A DNA stretch of 64,000 bases, from assembly GCA_948146395.1 (NCBI GenBank), contig OX411552.1, forward strand, positions 8,070,186 through 8,134,185. Reading direction: 5' to 3'. A program made the position numbers and the translations under genes. Positions 1 through 8,963 of the stretch are shown here, in pieces (position 1 is the stretch's first letter; every line of letters starts with the position of its first letter). Under the pieces are notes generated by a model, which saw nothing but the letters and a program-made list of their open reading frames with translations, ran no database searches and was not told the origin of the DNA. Origin of the DNA: Fragum whitleyi. Its lineage: Eukaryota; Mollusca; Bivalvia; Cardiida; Cardiidae.

Positions 1-126
1 AGCAATCATCTATTTTTTCTAGCTGAATCAATGTTTCAATGTTTAAGTGATAACTTTAAGTACCTTGAACAGTAAAGGTTTCGTACGCATAAATGATCAA
101 ACTTAACCCACCAAAAGATCACGATA

Positions 127-270
127 AAGCTGGGACCTGTGCCACTGTCAACTCAGTGGTACGACGTCGAGAATAAGGAACTTTGTAATGACGACACTAT
201 AGATATAGCCAATGATTGCAATGAAGAACTTTGCCATTGTTTTCACATGTACAATATCGAACTCGGACAG
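127..270 (+). CDS. Multicopper oxidase (laccase-type), internal exon a
   Basis: Reading frame open from 127 to a good donor (CGGACAG|GTAATG, GT at 271). The peptide ends in a Cys-rich LCHCFHMYNIELGQ segment, which fits the stretch before the copper-binding HxxHLHG segment in animal laccase-like oxidases. It joins in phase 0 to the next exon at 959. The start is uncertain: a stop at 124-126 closes the frame, and an AG at 155-156 could be the true acceptor. The exon is recognised mainly because its continuation at 959 and 1505 gives an unbroken oxidase sequence. The rest of the gene (5' exons with the first copper domains) lies outside the window. Confidence 0.6.
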
Positions 271-675
271 GTAATGGTAGCTACTTTCTCTAAATTACAT
301 CTTTGGGGGTTAGAAGAAATTCATTCAGACAATCATAACGCTGGAATTGAAATACAATTAATAATAATGATAGAAAAATAAAATAAACAAATCGTACTAC
401 GGGAAGTGGATCACAACTTGAATTGAATGACGTACACATAGACTGTAGTGTCGAAAGCGTAATTTTTATCCATCTCTAAAAAATAACAATTGCGTCATCA
501 TAAACTTAAAAATTTGTGTCCAATTTCTGGAAAACACAAATTACACTTTTAAGGACTTTAAGTCCATTATTTTAAAATATATTTTATGTAAAAAATTATT
601 ATTATTCATTTTTTCGAGGTAAGTGTATGTTTTTTTTATTATTATTTCTAGTAAGCACCAACTTCTTAAACGACT

Positions 676-905
676 GCTTGACCGTCTCGTTGGCCTAACA
701 GTTCATTAGCTCGACCTGTGACCTGGAAGTCAATGGTTCGATACCAACGCAGTTACGTTGTATTGACTATTCATCAATTTCTTAATCATAAAAATTATCC
801 CTTTGGGACCCCTTGCTCGGTTCTCCATTTCTCGCCAAAAAAGAGCGGGTGGACGTCAGTTTGACAAAGTGACTCCCTGACGTTTATATATTTCTGGGTG
901 TTCGC
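676..905 (+). repeat. tRNA-derived SINE-like sequence in host intron
   Basis: A tRNA-like head includes a B-box-like GGTTCGATACC near 733-743. It is followed by unrelated tail sequence. It lies in the oxidase intron between 270 and 959. No second copy was matched in the window, so the right boundary is a guess. Confidence 0.4.
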
Positions 906-958
906 TAATTCCGTGCGTATGGATTTTAAATTTCTAGTTACGCCCATGATATTTTCAG

Positions 959-1048
959 GTGGTAGAGCTGTTTATGGTTGGTTTCGTGTGGGAACCACAT
1001 CAGATGCATCTCCATGGTTACACGTTTAGGGTGGTGGGATCGGGAGTG
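959..1048 (+). CDS. Multicopper oxidase, exon b (copper-binding HQMHLHG)
   Basis: A 90-bp exon between TTTTCAG (957-958 AG) and GTG|GTATGT (GT at 1049), phase 0 on both sides. It encodes VVELFMVGFVWEPHQMHLHG and then YTFRVVGSGV. HQMHLHG matches the H-x-x-H-L-H-G copper ligand motif of the C-terminal cupredoxin domain of multicopper oxidases. In this family the motif coordinates type 1 and type 2/3 copper for oxidation of phenols or metals with reduction of O2 to water. The exon is too short to stand out as an open frame, but it is required to join exons a and c. Confidence 0.85.
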
Positions 1049-1504
1049 GTATGTATACATATAAACAGTTATTAACATCGTAAAAATTGACACTTTTCCA
1101 TTTAAATACATTCCTAACAGCTCGTATTAAAGCGTTCTATTCAGATCATTCAAGAAAAAATACCACTTACGCAAACTGCCTTAAACTCTCTAAAACACAC
1201 AAAAGCTTCATTAGAATACCTCAAACATTCTAATACTCCATTGGTGTATAAATCTTTTAATTGAAAGATATGAGTTACTTATCGGAGGGAGAAAATCTGT
1301 CACTTCGTTCATTTTGAACTAAATGACTGATATTCTTTCTCGTACCTTTCCATATCATCCTAAAACATACTAATTATATTCATTCAAATAGTACTTTGAA
1401 ATAATTCCATTTTCGTTTTCAAAATTTGTTGTACGTTTTTTTGTCTGTTGGCATTGAGTCCGGCTCTTTGTGTAGATAAGCCCATATCTTTGTCTGCATT
1501 TCAG

Positions 1505-1676
1505 ATTTCTACAGAAAATATGAATGCATATCAGACGACCGTAATGAGCGACATAATTGCACGTGACAATAACGGGGAATTTCCGAGAACTCTGGTAAAC
1601 CCCTTAATGAAGGACACAGTTACTGTTCCTGGATTTGGAGGCTACACAATCATAAGGTTCAAGGCCGATAATCCGG
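1505..1676 (+). CDS. Multicopper oxidase, exon c
   Basis: The acceptor is TGCATTTCAG|ATT (AG 1503-1504) and the donor is AATCCGG|GTAAGA (GT at 1677). It enters in phase 0 and leaves in phase 1. It encodes the stretch before the final copper motif, with VNPLMKDTVTVPGFGGYTII followed by RFKADNPG. This is the family's N-P-x-x-x-D-T-V...GG-Y...R-F-x-A-D-N-P-G block. The next exon resumes at 15888, so this donor opens the intron that holds the Polinton. Confidence 0.9.
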
Positions 1677-1982
1677 GTAAGATTCACATTCGTATTAAGG
1701 AAAACAACATTTTATGAAAAAAAAAACCAAACAAAAACATTACTACAGCATGTGTAAACGATTTTTACTCAAGGTATTAACTTTCTATTCTTCTCCAGCA
1801 CTTCAGCAACGGAAATCTAAAGCAGTGATAACGTAATTTTATTCAAGACCATTACAGCTTGAATGAGGTTGTATTTGCTGATTGCTTTGGTTGCCAAACC
1901 ATAAAATGTATATTACTATTCCTCTATTTATTTGATACAGATATGGAACTTAAGTTAAGAACTGTTGTTCTTTTAGACAGGT

Positions 1983-1988
1983 GCTAAT
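1983..1988. repeat. 6-bp target site duplication, left copy (GCTAAT)
   Basis: GCTAAT directly precedes the element's first base (AGTAGTAATGG). The identical GCTAAT follows the last base at 15195-15200. Polintons are known for 6-bp target duplications. Confidence 0.9.
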
Positions 1989-1997
1989 AGTAGTAAT

Positions 1998-2035
1998 GGA
2001 CGTGAGTTTGGCACCCTGGTGCCAACCTCACGTCC
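1998..2035. repeat. Terminal hairpin of the Polinton, left
   Basis: GGACGTGAGTTTGGCACC pairs with GGTGCCAACCTCACGTCC around a 2-nt CT loop: an 18-bp stem with one mismatch, starting 9 bp from the element's end. The right end has the mirror copy at 15148-15185. Confidence 0.9.
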
Positions 2036-2366
2036 AGATTTTTGGTAGGCTATTTGTGCATTTGGACTTAGTCTTTTCACAGAAATGCGAACTTAGGCTT
2101 GTGGGGGATATGAGTGTGGACTTAGTCATTTTAGGAGAAATGCGAACTTAGGCTTGTGGGGAATATGCGTGTGGACTTAGTCTTTTTAGGAGAAATGCGG
2201 GTTGGTTTGCGAGTAATGTGCATGTGGACTTAGTCCTTATCTTACCGTCCAAAGACGGAAAGAAAGGGACATGGTTTATGGATTTTGTCTTTGAAATAAG
2301 TGGTTGAATGTATTGTGAAAGTGAGGAATGCAAAAGGACTTTGACAATTTGCGAAAGAAAATGAAT

Positions 2367-2375
2367 TCTTTCTTG
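2367..2375 (-). promoter_or_regulatory. Histone downstream element-like CAAGAAAGA (left)
   Basis: On the minus strand CAAGAAAGA lies 9 nt after the stem-loop at 2385-2400. Purine-rich CAAGAAAGA is the classic U7 snRNA pairing site downstream of the stem-loop in sea urchin histone genes. Confidence 0.8.
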
Positions 2376-2384
2376 GTGTTGGGT

Positions 2385-2400
2385 GGTCCTGAAAAGGACC
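2385..2400 (-). terminator. Histone-type mRNA 3' stem-loop (left TIR)
   Basis: The minus strand reads GGTCCTTTTCAGGACC, a 6-bp stem with a TTTC loop. It is flanked by AAAAAC on the 5' side and ACCCA on the 3' side, like the SLBP-bound stem-loop of replication-dependent histone mRNAs. It starts 33 nt after the stop codon of the 115-codon gene at 2434-2781, the usual distance in histone mRNAs. The same module is in the right TIR. Confidence 0.85.
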
Positions 2401-2433
2401 GTTTTTGTTGATTGATAGTTCTACTATCATATT

Positions 2434-2781
2434 TTAGAAGTGACTGCAACCGAATCGTGCATTGCAAATTGGACAATGTCTCCTCATTCTTTTCCTCATG
2501 ACCAATGTTTCTCCATTCCATACCACTCTTCTCCTAAATTGAGTACCCATGTAAATGACATCAGGTAGTCCTCTGTTTAGTTGTTCTGTTGTCCTACCCA
2601 AGATGGGTCTATCCAAGTAAATGACATCTTGCAGATCATTCGTTGGTGTCTGCTCAACGGCATTTTCTTGTGGAGAAATGATTTGAGTGTGTCTAATCAT
2701 TACCTGTACGCGATAAAGTCGCTCTGCAATGTTCAACAATTCCTTTGCTATGTCGATGAGTTCTCTACGAATCGGTTCCAT
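2434..2781 (-). CDS. Small zinc-ribbon-like polintovirus protein
   Basis: A 115-aa open frame with a TATAAATA box about 36 nt upstream. The middle repeats a short phrase (DVIYLDRPILGRTTEQL / PDVIYMGTQFRRR), and the C-terminus is basic (MRKRMRRH) followed by CPICNARFGCSHF. The Cys/His pattern C-x2-C-x6-C-x-H suggests a small metal-binding end. It is the outermost gene on the left and ends just before the histone-type stem-loop. I do not recognise the family. A nucleic-acid-binding or regulatory role is only inference. Confidence 0.6.
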   Translation of the reverse strand: MEPIRRELIDIAKELLNIAERLYRVQVMIRHTQIISPQENAVEQTPTNDLQDVIYLDRPILGRTTEQLNRGLPDVIYMGTQFRRRVVWNGETLVMRKRMRRHCPICNARFGCSHF

Positions 2782-2816
2782 GATCTAGAATGTTAAAGAG
2801 TGGGAAATCTACCATG

Positions 2817-2824
2817 TATTTATA
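2817..2824 (-). promoter_or_regulatory. TATA box of the 115-aa gene
   Basis: TATAAATA on the minus strand, 36 nt before the ATG at 2781. This implies a very short 5' leader. It stands in a 0.3-kb gap between this gene and the protease gene. Confidence 0.6.
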
Positions 2825-3118
2825 TTGACGACGCGGACCTTGCTGGAAGCACCTCTACTTTGAATTGAAGAAATGGACGCCGAGATGGAAATTTGTGTTT
2901 TCTCCAAGCATGAAAATACGATATTACTCGTTATTCTTTATCATGAATCCATTCTCTTTACCTTTATCATGAACAATCATGAGAAGGATGGAATATTTAA
3001 TGACAACAAAACACAAATATTTACATTTTCTATATTTTATTGAACAATGAACTGTGAACTAAGAACAAAAATGAACAATCATGAACATATTTACAATCAA
3101 TTTTATATTACAAAATGT
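2825..3118. other. Gap without a supported gene
   Basis: AT-rich sequence between the 115-aa gene promoter and the protease stop codon. It has short direct repeats of an ATGAACAATCATGA type near 2965-3085 on the plus strand. No gene seen. Confidence 0.5.
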
Positions 3119-3598
3119 CTATACAATTCTGCTAAATGTCTGTATGAACCACGATGTCACTACTCTGTCATTTTTGTGTAAGTTCCTTGTGCTGAATGTC
3201 TCTCTTAGAAGTTTTTTTAAGTTGTCTCCTCTTGCTACCCCATCCAAGGCAAAAATACAATAGTGTCCACAAACTTTTCCAAGGATACTTTGAATAGGTT
3301 GGTTATTATAAGTCCATGAACGTGAATTATTTTGGTTAAAATGAGATATTTCCCTATGAAGTGGTGGAAGCCCGTATGAGTCAAAGTACATTGCTTTACC
3401 ATTTGGATAGAATATAACTGCTACCCAAAGTTCTCCTGAGTTGTGTGAATCTGCTGTATTGATGATATAAGCCTTCACATGTGAAGGTTTTCGCTTTGGT
3501 AATACATCCTTTGCACACACTCTTCCATTGAGTTTTTTAATCCACACTCCACGATCCAAGATATATTGAATTTCACTGGTGTACATTATTGATCCCAA
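3119..3598 (-). CDS. Adenain-like cysteine protease (PRO), probably inactive
   Basis: 159 aa, within the usual size for Polinton proteases related to adenovirus adenain and Ulp1 (C5/C48 fold). These proteases mature the capsid proteins. Visible blocks are SGELWVAVIFYP, then YFDSYGLPP with the acidic residue, then a YNNQPIQS stretch, then GKVCGHYCIFAL with the nucleophile Cys-Gly pair. The catalytic His normally precedes Trp-Val/Met-Ala in the first block. Here that place holds Leu (codon CTT at about 3433-3435). With Asp, Gln and Cys kept but His gone, activity is doubtful. It overlaps the upstream frame (3586-4137) by 13 nt. Confidence 0.85.
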   Translation of the reverse strand: MGSIMYTSEIQYILDRGVWIKKLNGRVCAKDVLPKRKPSHVKAYIINTADSHNSGELWVAVIFYPNGKAMYFDSYGLPPLHREISHFNQNNSRSWTYNNQPIQSILGKVCGHYCIFALDGVARGDNLKKLLRETFSTRNLHKNDRVVTSWFIQTFSRIV

Positions 3599-4137
3599 GA
3601 CTGCTTTACTTTCTCACTCCAACGTTCTAGCCATGTATCTGTGAATCCACACAAAATGTTCTGTTTTATACTTTGCCATAGTCGATACGCTTCTACTGAT
3701 TCTTGTTCGTTTAGTTTTAATTCTTCAAGTTGTGGATACCATGCCTGCATTATTTTGTATGGATTTACTTTAAGCATTGCTTGCTCAATGAACAAGTCTG
3801 TATGTTCTTCTCTACTCATGAATAAGCAAACAGGATGTTCTATCTGACTTGGATGATCTATTTGACACCCGTTACAATTGTTATGAACTTCTTCATTGAT
3901 AAGTTCTTGCAGTTGATCCAACATACACTTTTGAAAACTGTTGTGAATGTCATTTTTACGACAATGTTTGATGAATATTTCACTTTCTCTGCTTCTTCTC
4001 CCAGTTTTATGGCGTACTGGTATCCAAGCATGATATTTAGTAATCAGTGATAACTTCTCTAAGACTATTGATTTCGATTTGATTATCGAATTCAGCGAAA
4101 ACAATAACGTTGACGACTCTAGTAAGGTTAGATCCAA
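3586..4137 (-). CDS. Unknown protein between capsid and protease genes
   Basis: Up to 183 codons, but the first third overlaps the end of the major capsid gene in another frame, so the real start may be inside (for example the Met at about residue 72). It contains a Cys/His cluster (HNNCNGCQIDHPSQIEHPVC) in the middle and a Trp-rich helical C-terminus (AYRLWQSI, LERWSEKVKQSW). Its place between MCP and protease, and its strand, argue that it belongs to the virion cluster. I do not recognise the family and no function is assigned. Confidence 0.5.
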   Translation of the reverse strand: MDLTLLESSTLLFSLNSIIKSKSIVLEKLSLITKYHAWIPVRHKTGRRSRESEIFIKHCRKNDIHNSFQKCMLDQLQELINEEVHNNCNGCQIDHPSQIEHPVCLFMSREEHTDLFIEQAMLKVNPYKIMQAWYPQLEELKLNEQESVEAYRLWQSIKQNILCGFTDTWLERWSEKVKQSWDQ

Positions 4138-5346
4138 ACTGAAGTTCTATTCTCATGCCTCCAGTTTTTATAGGATGCAACTGTCCTTCTTCACTGCCTT
4201 GATCTGGCGTGAGATCAAAACCCCAAAGAGCGAAACCAGCATCATATTCCTCTTTTGTTATACCAAATGATTTGTCAGCACCAATGGATTTGGTGGCATT
4301 GAACAAAGACAGATATGATCTCAGTGTTAGTCCAGTAGTGAAGTTAGGTTCAAATGGTTTACCATGAATACTGTGTCCATTGCATGATACGGCTATTTTT
4401 CTTACGTTGAAATGAGAAAAGTTGAATGGGTTTGATGTATAAGTCCCATTGAAGGCTCCATTTGTTACCATTCCAATAAAAACACGTTTTGGTAACTGGC
4501 CTTGGAACAAATGATCTTCAACTTTTCATAGAGTATTGTCAGTGATTGAAAATGTTTTGATTTCTACTCTACGAATAGGGATTTTCATGTTATTCTGTGC
4601 AATAAGTTGGTTTAGATTATTTGCAACTACTGGTGACAATTCAACATTTCTAACAAGGAAACTTACTGTTTCAAACTGAATTTTGACTTTTGGTTCACCT
4701 GTATGCTGCATTATGCAAAATTCTGGACGTGACTTATTTAATCTTAGTCTGATTTCTACTCCATTGGGAAGATATTTTTCCTGGAGAAAAACATCTAGAT
4801 GAAGTCGTCCGAATAATTCCACTGTCTTACTTTCTGCAATAGCAGCTATACGTTGTTTAGCCCCTTCGCTATTTCCGTCGGTTTGAGCATCGGTCATATG
4901 TCCTGCTGTGTCTTTAATCCAGAGTTCTCCTGCTCTGAAATGAGTTTTCTTACTTTCTGGACTATAGGACAAAAGGTTTTCAATGTAGGCTCTGTATGGA
5001 TAATTATTTGATCCACTGGTTATCAGTTTGTTATTCAGGTACAGATCTATGTTACTGAACATACTATGTAAGAAATTATTGACTGGTGCAATGTTAGCAC
5101 CATCTGCTAAACTGAACCATCTGCTGCTTGGATAATTTTAAATTTTACATACAGAAAGGACTGTGATAAATCCGTCCAAAACTCTGTCTGAGGTGGAATC
5201 ATAAATTCTATTGGTGAATCATTTGCAATTGATGCAACAGGAAAATGTTCAACCCACTGAGATTCCTGCATGCTTGTCATGGTAGGAGGTACTGATAATA
5301 CATCTAACTCAGTTTTACTACACTCACATGATCCACTTTGCATCAT
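4037..5346 (-). pseudogene. Major capsid protein (double jelly-roll), broken
   Basis: Three collinear open segments (about 5346-5107, 5062-4526, 4525-4037) form one capsid gene of about 435 codons, the normal size for a polintovirus major capsid protein. Recognition rests on the N-terminal SIANDSPIEFMIPPQTEFWT, the following segment MFSNIDLYLNNKLI, and the second jelly-roll with PKRVFIGMVTNGAFNG and a C-terminal VIVFAEFDNQIEIN. Breaks: a 1-nt frameshift at about 5105-5112, with a TAG in the first frame, and an in-frame TGA at 4526-4528, after which the same frame stays open. The likely start is one of two adjacent Met codons at 5341-5346. No intact capsid can be made from this copy. Confidence 0.9.
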
Positions 5347-5377
5347 CTTATTTTCTTTTTGGATTCGAACAATAATG

Positions 5378-5758
5378 TTAATCAAAAATGTCTAATGGTC
5401 TGGCTGACTTTTGGTTAGTTTGATGTTTTTTTGACGTGATCTTACCACGGAGAGATCGAGAATGAGAATGATGTGCATTGCTTGATTTCTTTTCATTTAT
5501 ACTCGATAACAACTTGTTAGTCAAATGTTTCAAGGATTGTTTTCCTCTTGTCATGAGAACTTTCTTGGGCTTTTTACGATGAACTAAAATGTCTTGTGCT
5601 ATTCCTAATCCTTGTTTAATACCTTCATCTTTTATTGCATGCAGTCCTGATTTTACTATAGGTTTTATCAATGGTGTTACTGATCTTAATGCAGATTTAA
5701 ACAAAGACCCTAAGCCAAAACCATATTGATGTTGAACGCCTCTATACACAGGCACCAT
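5378..5758 (-). CDS. Basic virion protein with amphipathic N-terminus (pVI/pX-like)
   Basis: 126 aa, open. Residues 12-50 form a Gly-containing amphipathic or hydrophobic segment (YGFGLGSLFKSALRSVTPLI, followed by KPIVKSGL). The rest is Lys/Arg/His-rich (HRKKPKK, SSNAHHSHSRSLRGK). Small proteins of this build lie beside the capsid genes in polintoviruses and adintoviruses. They are compared with adenoviral pVI/pX membrane-active or core proteins, but that comparison is by build and position only. It lies directly between the minor and major capsid genes. The ATG follows a poly-A stretch 8 nt after the minor-capsid stop. Confidence 0.65.
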   Translation of the reverse strand: MVPVYRGVQHQYGFGLGSLFKSALRSVTPLIKPIVKSGLHAIKDEGIKQGLGIAQDILVHRKKPKKVLMTRGKQSLKHLTNKLLSSINEKKSSNAHHSHSRSLRGKITSKKHQTNQKSARPLDIFD

Positions 5759-5765
5759 GTTTTTT

Positions 5766-6677
5766 TTATTTTTGATTTTCTTTGCGCTTACGAAAATGCA
5801 ACTTTACTATTGTCTTGCCAATGACAAACTGAATAGGATGACCAGAATCACCTGTTATATTAATGTGAATGGAATCAAAATCTGATTTTGAAACTGGGAA
5901 ATAATGTGGAGCAATAATTTCATGATTAATATATTGACTTCCATTATCATTTTCAATGGTATTAGATGTTTTAAATGGTACAACTCGAAGTATTGGAACT
6001 AATGTATCACCAACAATAGAATGTTCAACAATGTCTGAATATACAAATAAATGATTATATCCTGCATCAATGTTTGGTGAATATTTAAACATTTCAAAAA
6101 CACTCTTTCGCTTGTAAATTGTTTTACCATCAAAAATAGGATCACCACCAAGTTTTTGAAATAATGATTTATTGAATTTAATTCCAGTTTTATTAATATT
6201 TCTGAATTCAAACTTTGGACGTTTTGATGATTCAGAATATCCAACATGAATAGTTGCACTACTATCATGAAGTACTTTTCCAATTTCATCATCTATGCAT
6301 TCATTGACTACATCTAACACATGAGATGGTGAATTGTAAGATCCAGGTGTGAAACGAAATTTGATTGCCCATTTCATATCATGGCCTGTTGAATTAGTTT
6401 TAAGAGCAGTGATTTCTAATGGAGAGGGTTTTCTTTTATTTTCTTCGATTATCTTTTTGTAGATACCAGTATCTGTCGTAATGATATCAAACCTAGCTTT
6501 TTCTTCACTGATATTTAGGAATTGACTTGGTGTTATCAAATGTGCAAGTGAAACTTCCCAATCTTCCTTATCAATATGAACAGTTTTAGGCAATTTAACT
6601 TTAAAACAACATTGAGTGTTTGTAGGAAAATAGTTCAAAGAACTATCACTAGGCAAAGTTATGTAGAAGGAATTCAT
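5766..6677 (-). CDS. Minor capsid (penton) protein, intact
   Basis: 303 aa, open throughout. The N-terminus MNSFYITLPSDSSLNYFPTN and the block DWEVSLAHLITPSQF match the single-jelly-roll penton protein of polintoviruses. So do the C-terminal LFVYSDIVEHSIVGDTLVPI block and the terminal IQFVIGKTIVKLHF. In virions this protein forms the five-fold vertices with the double-jelly-roll hexon. The start overlaps the stop of the upstream membrane-protein gene (ATGA at 6674-6677), so the two may be translated from one message. It is one of the best preserved genes here. Confidence 0.92.
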   Translation of the reverse strand: MNSFYITLPSDSSLNYFPTNTQCCFKVKLPKTVHIDKEDWEVSLAHLITPSQFLNISEEKARFDIITTDTGIYKKIIEENKRKPSPLEITALKTNSTGHDMKWAIKFRFTPGSYNSPSHVLDVVNECIDDEIGKVLHDSSATIHVGYSESSKRPKFEFRNINKTGIKFNKSLFQKLGGDPIFDGKTIYKRKSVFEMFKYSPNIDAGYNHLFVYSDIVEHSIVGDTLVPILRVVPFKTSNTIENDNGSQYINHEIIAPHYFPVSKSDFDSIHINITGDSGHPIQFVIGKTIVKLHFRKRKENQK

Positions 6678-6961
6678 TTTTTACCATCAATGAAATCAAA
6701 TGCTGAATGTTTATTCTGTTTTGTGAATTTTAATCCGGGTGATGGTAAAATGTAGCCTAAGGAACTACTGAGAAGAATTAACCACAATTCACGATTGTCA
6801 CTTTGAATACTGAGATGTACTATAGATGTAGCAATAATGGCATAAATGACTATTATTTGTGAAACATAAGTAAACTGATTTTTAGGAACACGATTTCCAA
6901 AACATGTTAAAGGAGTTGACTGACTGACACTGTCACCTCCAGATTCCAACTGAGATTGCAT
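6674..6961 (-). CDS. Small polintovirus membrane protein
   Basis: 95 aa. After a Ser/Gln-rich N-terminus come PKNQFTYVSQ, then IIVIYAIIATSIVHLSI (residues about 36-52, a clear membrane span), and a second hydrophobic stretch LWLILLSSSLGYILPSPGLK (59-78). A small two-span protein directly upstream of the penton gene, sharing an ATGA overlap, recurs in polintoviruses and adintoviruses. Its role is unknown. A TATAAA-like run at 6976-6983 lies only about 15 nt before the ATG, too close to be convincing as its promoter. Confidence 0.65.
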   Translation of the reverse strand: MQSQLESGGDSVSQSTPLTCFGNRVPKNQFTYVSQIIVIYAIIATSIVHLSIQSDNRELWLILLSSSLGYILPSPGLKFTKQNKHSAFDFIDGKK

Positions 6962-6994
6962 GATAATTACTTATGTTTTTATAAGTTTTTCAAA

Positions 6995-8115
6995 TCACGT
7001 TAAATATGATTCTGGTATCCAACTCTGAAATTTTTTAGGATAACCTTTCCAATTGACTTTGATTTCTTTGATTATTTTTTTTACCCTCACGTCTTTTTCG
7101 CTTATCAAGAACTGAATCTATTTCATAAACTTCATCATCTTTTATAAGTTGTAATTCTTGTTCATAAAATGACCCAAGGATAGATTCATTTGCTGGATCT
7201 TTAATTTTATATGTGATTGGAGATGTTTTTGAATTCACATAAGTGATTTCAAATAATTCTTGTGTCCAATTTGGAAGATATCCTTTCTCAAATGTATGTT
7301 TTGTTTTATTGATACGAACACGATCACCTTTCTTTAATTTTGGTTTCCTTTTTATCTTTTTGAAAACTTTTGTTTCACTTTTTGCATATAAGTTCTCTGA
7401 AATTTTTGCTTCATTAGAATGATTAACATCTGATGGGTTTGCTTTAATGCTCCGGTGAAAAGTATTGTTATAATTATTCACAAAGTTCTGAAAAACATCA
7501 GTATATCTTCGTGTTTTTTTATGAGTGAAATATTTCCACATTCTAGTTTTCAACGTTCGTTGAAATCTTTCCACAATACTTGCTTTAGTCTCTGGATTAT
7601 CTGTAGTGAAATAATGGATCTTTTTCTTTTTCAAAAACTTTTGAAAGTCTTGGTTTTTGAACTCACTTCCTTTATCTGTTTGTAATGATAAAGGTTTTCT
7701 TGATTTAAGGATGGACTGAAATGCTTTAATAAGTGTTTTCCCCATCTTATTTTTGATAGGCACAACCCATGCAAATTTTGAAAAGACATCAATAACACAA
7801 AAGTAAATATCTAAAATCATTATTATGCTTTGAAAATTGTTGCATGTCTGCTAAATCAGCTTGCCATTGGTGATCAATTCCTGTAACAATTGTTTTACGT
7901 CTATGAAATTTTCTTCGAATCGGTTTATGTAAGGTGTATGTTGATTCCCCTTGTAACCATTTTTTAACATCTTGATATGATATGTTTTTCAAAATGGATT
8001 TCGCTGCTTTGTATAATTCTTTTATGCTTGAATATGCAACTTTATTTTTATTTAATCCATAATATAATTTTCTCAACAGTGCATCTTTGGACTTACGCTT
8101 CAGTATGCCTCCCAT
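6995..8115 (-). pseudogene. Polinton integrase (retroviral type, chromodomain), frameshifted twice
   Basis: The N-terminal part (8115 to about 7790) has YTLHKPIRRKFHRR and WQADLADM, where the first catalytic Asp is residue 87. The second part has LQTDKGSEF and KASIVERF, giving Asp-34 residues-Glu spacing typical of D,D-35-E integrases. An SH3-like segment (KKGDRVRINK) and the opening of a chromodomain (YEIDSVLDKRKR) follow. The chromodomain continues in another frame to a stop at 6995-6997 (KVNWKGYPKKFQSWIPES visible). Breaks: one near 7790-7805, where the first frame stops after LLLCY, and one at an eight-T run (7075-7082). All three acidic residues are still encoded. A TATAAAA box lies about 30 nt before the ATG. 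Confidence 0.93.
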
Positions 8116-8142
8116 GACTGAAGACTTTTAGAAATTGAATCT

Positions 8143-8151
8143 TTTTTTATA
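8143..8151 (-). promoter_or_regulatory. TATA box of the integrase gene
   Basis: TATAAAAAA on the minus strand, about 30 nt before the integrase ATG at 8115. It sits just inside the stop of the upstream 268-codon gene. Confidence 0.6.
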
Positions 8152-8950
8152 GGAGTTGTTGTTGAGTGTAAAGATCTTTTCTTTTTTCTTTTTCATGAGT
8201 CGTGACATATGGTGACATTTTTCTTAAGTGGCTTAAGGTTTTCTTCTTTATGGTTTTAATTTTGGTTGGAGATCTTACTAAACTTCTGACGGGGGTTTTA
8301 AAGGGTGTACTAAAACTTATTTCTGATTCACTAGATTCACTTTCAGGCTGATATTTTTGCATCCATTGCTATCTTGACATGTTTCCAACTACTTCTTGTG
8401 GAACATTGCTTTCATGTAAAGCTTTAGAGAATACTTCCCAACCTCTAGGTTCAATTCCTTTTCTCTTACGTAATGAATCATTTATGAGATCAATGATATT
8501 TGAACCTGGGATAGGTTTTCCTTTATATGTTACCATACCTTGATCATCCCATGATATGTTATCATTATCTCTAAGAATATTTAACAGAAGCTTGGATTTT
8601 CTCTGCATGGTTTTAGGTACACTTTCTAGGATACGATCATGCAATGAAACATTTATTAAATCTGATTTTGGATCCACCTCTTGAATTTTTGAAGATTGGG
8701 GAAATGTCGGATGTTTCACCTTTTCAAATGAATTTTGTAGTTTGAACAATGTTTCTCCATACTTTTGTGCTTTATCTGTTTCAGAGATATCAGTTCTTTC
8801 TAATGTATTTTTCATATCCTTATATAGGTGGGAAACATTGGTTACTTGTGGATTTTGTGGTAAAATAGGTGTTTGATTTTGTTCATCCCTCCATTGCTTC
8901 ATATCATTAAGTACTTGAAAAGGAACAATGACCATTTTTCTTACTGACAT
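8147..8950 (-). pseudogene. Conserved polintovirus protein of unknown role, split by TAG
   Basis: It opens with MSVRKMVIVPFQVLNDMKQW. Later it has the block ISWDDQGMVTYKGKPIPGSN followed by IIDLINDSLRKR, a family seen in many polintoviruses. After 193 codons a TAG (8369-8371) interrupts, and the same frame stays open for 74 more codons. The tail is Ser/Thr/Lys-rich with STPFKTPVRS. The natural protein was probably about 267 aa, so the TAG looks like a nonsense mutation. The gene lies between a virion core protein (13 nt upstream) and integrase. No biochemical function is known to me. Confidence 0.7.
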
Positions 8951-8963
8951 TTTTATCCTAAGA

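Larger units (their letters stand above)
1989..2427 (+). repeat. Left terminal inverted repeat of the Polinton
   Basis: Matches the reverse complement of about 14584-15194 from AGTAGTAATGG down to GATAGTTCT-C-TAT. It contains a 38-nt near-perfect hairpin at its tip. Inward of this are about three 60-bp tandem units around GTGTGGACTTAGTC, then the unique inner part with a histone-type 3' processing signal. It is shorter than the right repeat because the latter has an extra tandem segment. Confidence 0.92.

Noticed and set aside
2242..2521. Minus-strand open frames in the left terminal repeat
   Set aside because: They run through the TIR and the stem-loop, and the same peptides occur antiparallel at the right end. 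They are non-coding repeat.
4526..4528. Programmed stop-codon readthrough in the capsid gene
   Set aside because: Other genes of the element carry TAG and TAA interruptions and the capsid also has a frameshift, so decay is simpler.
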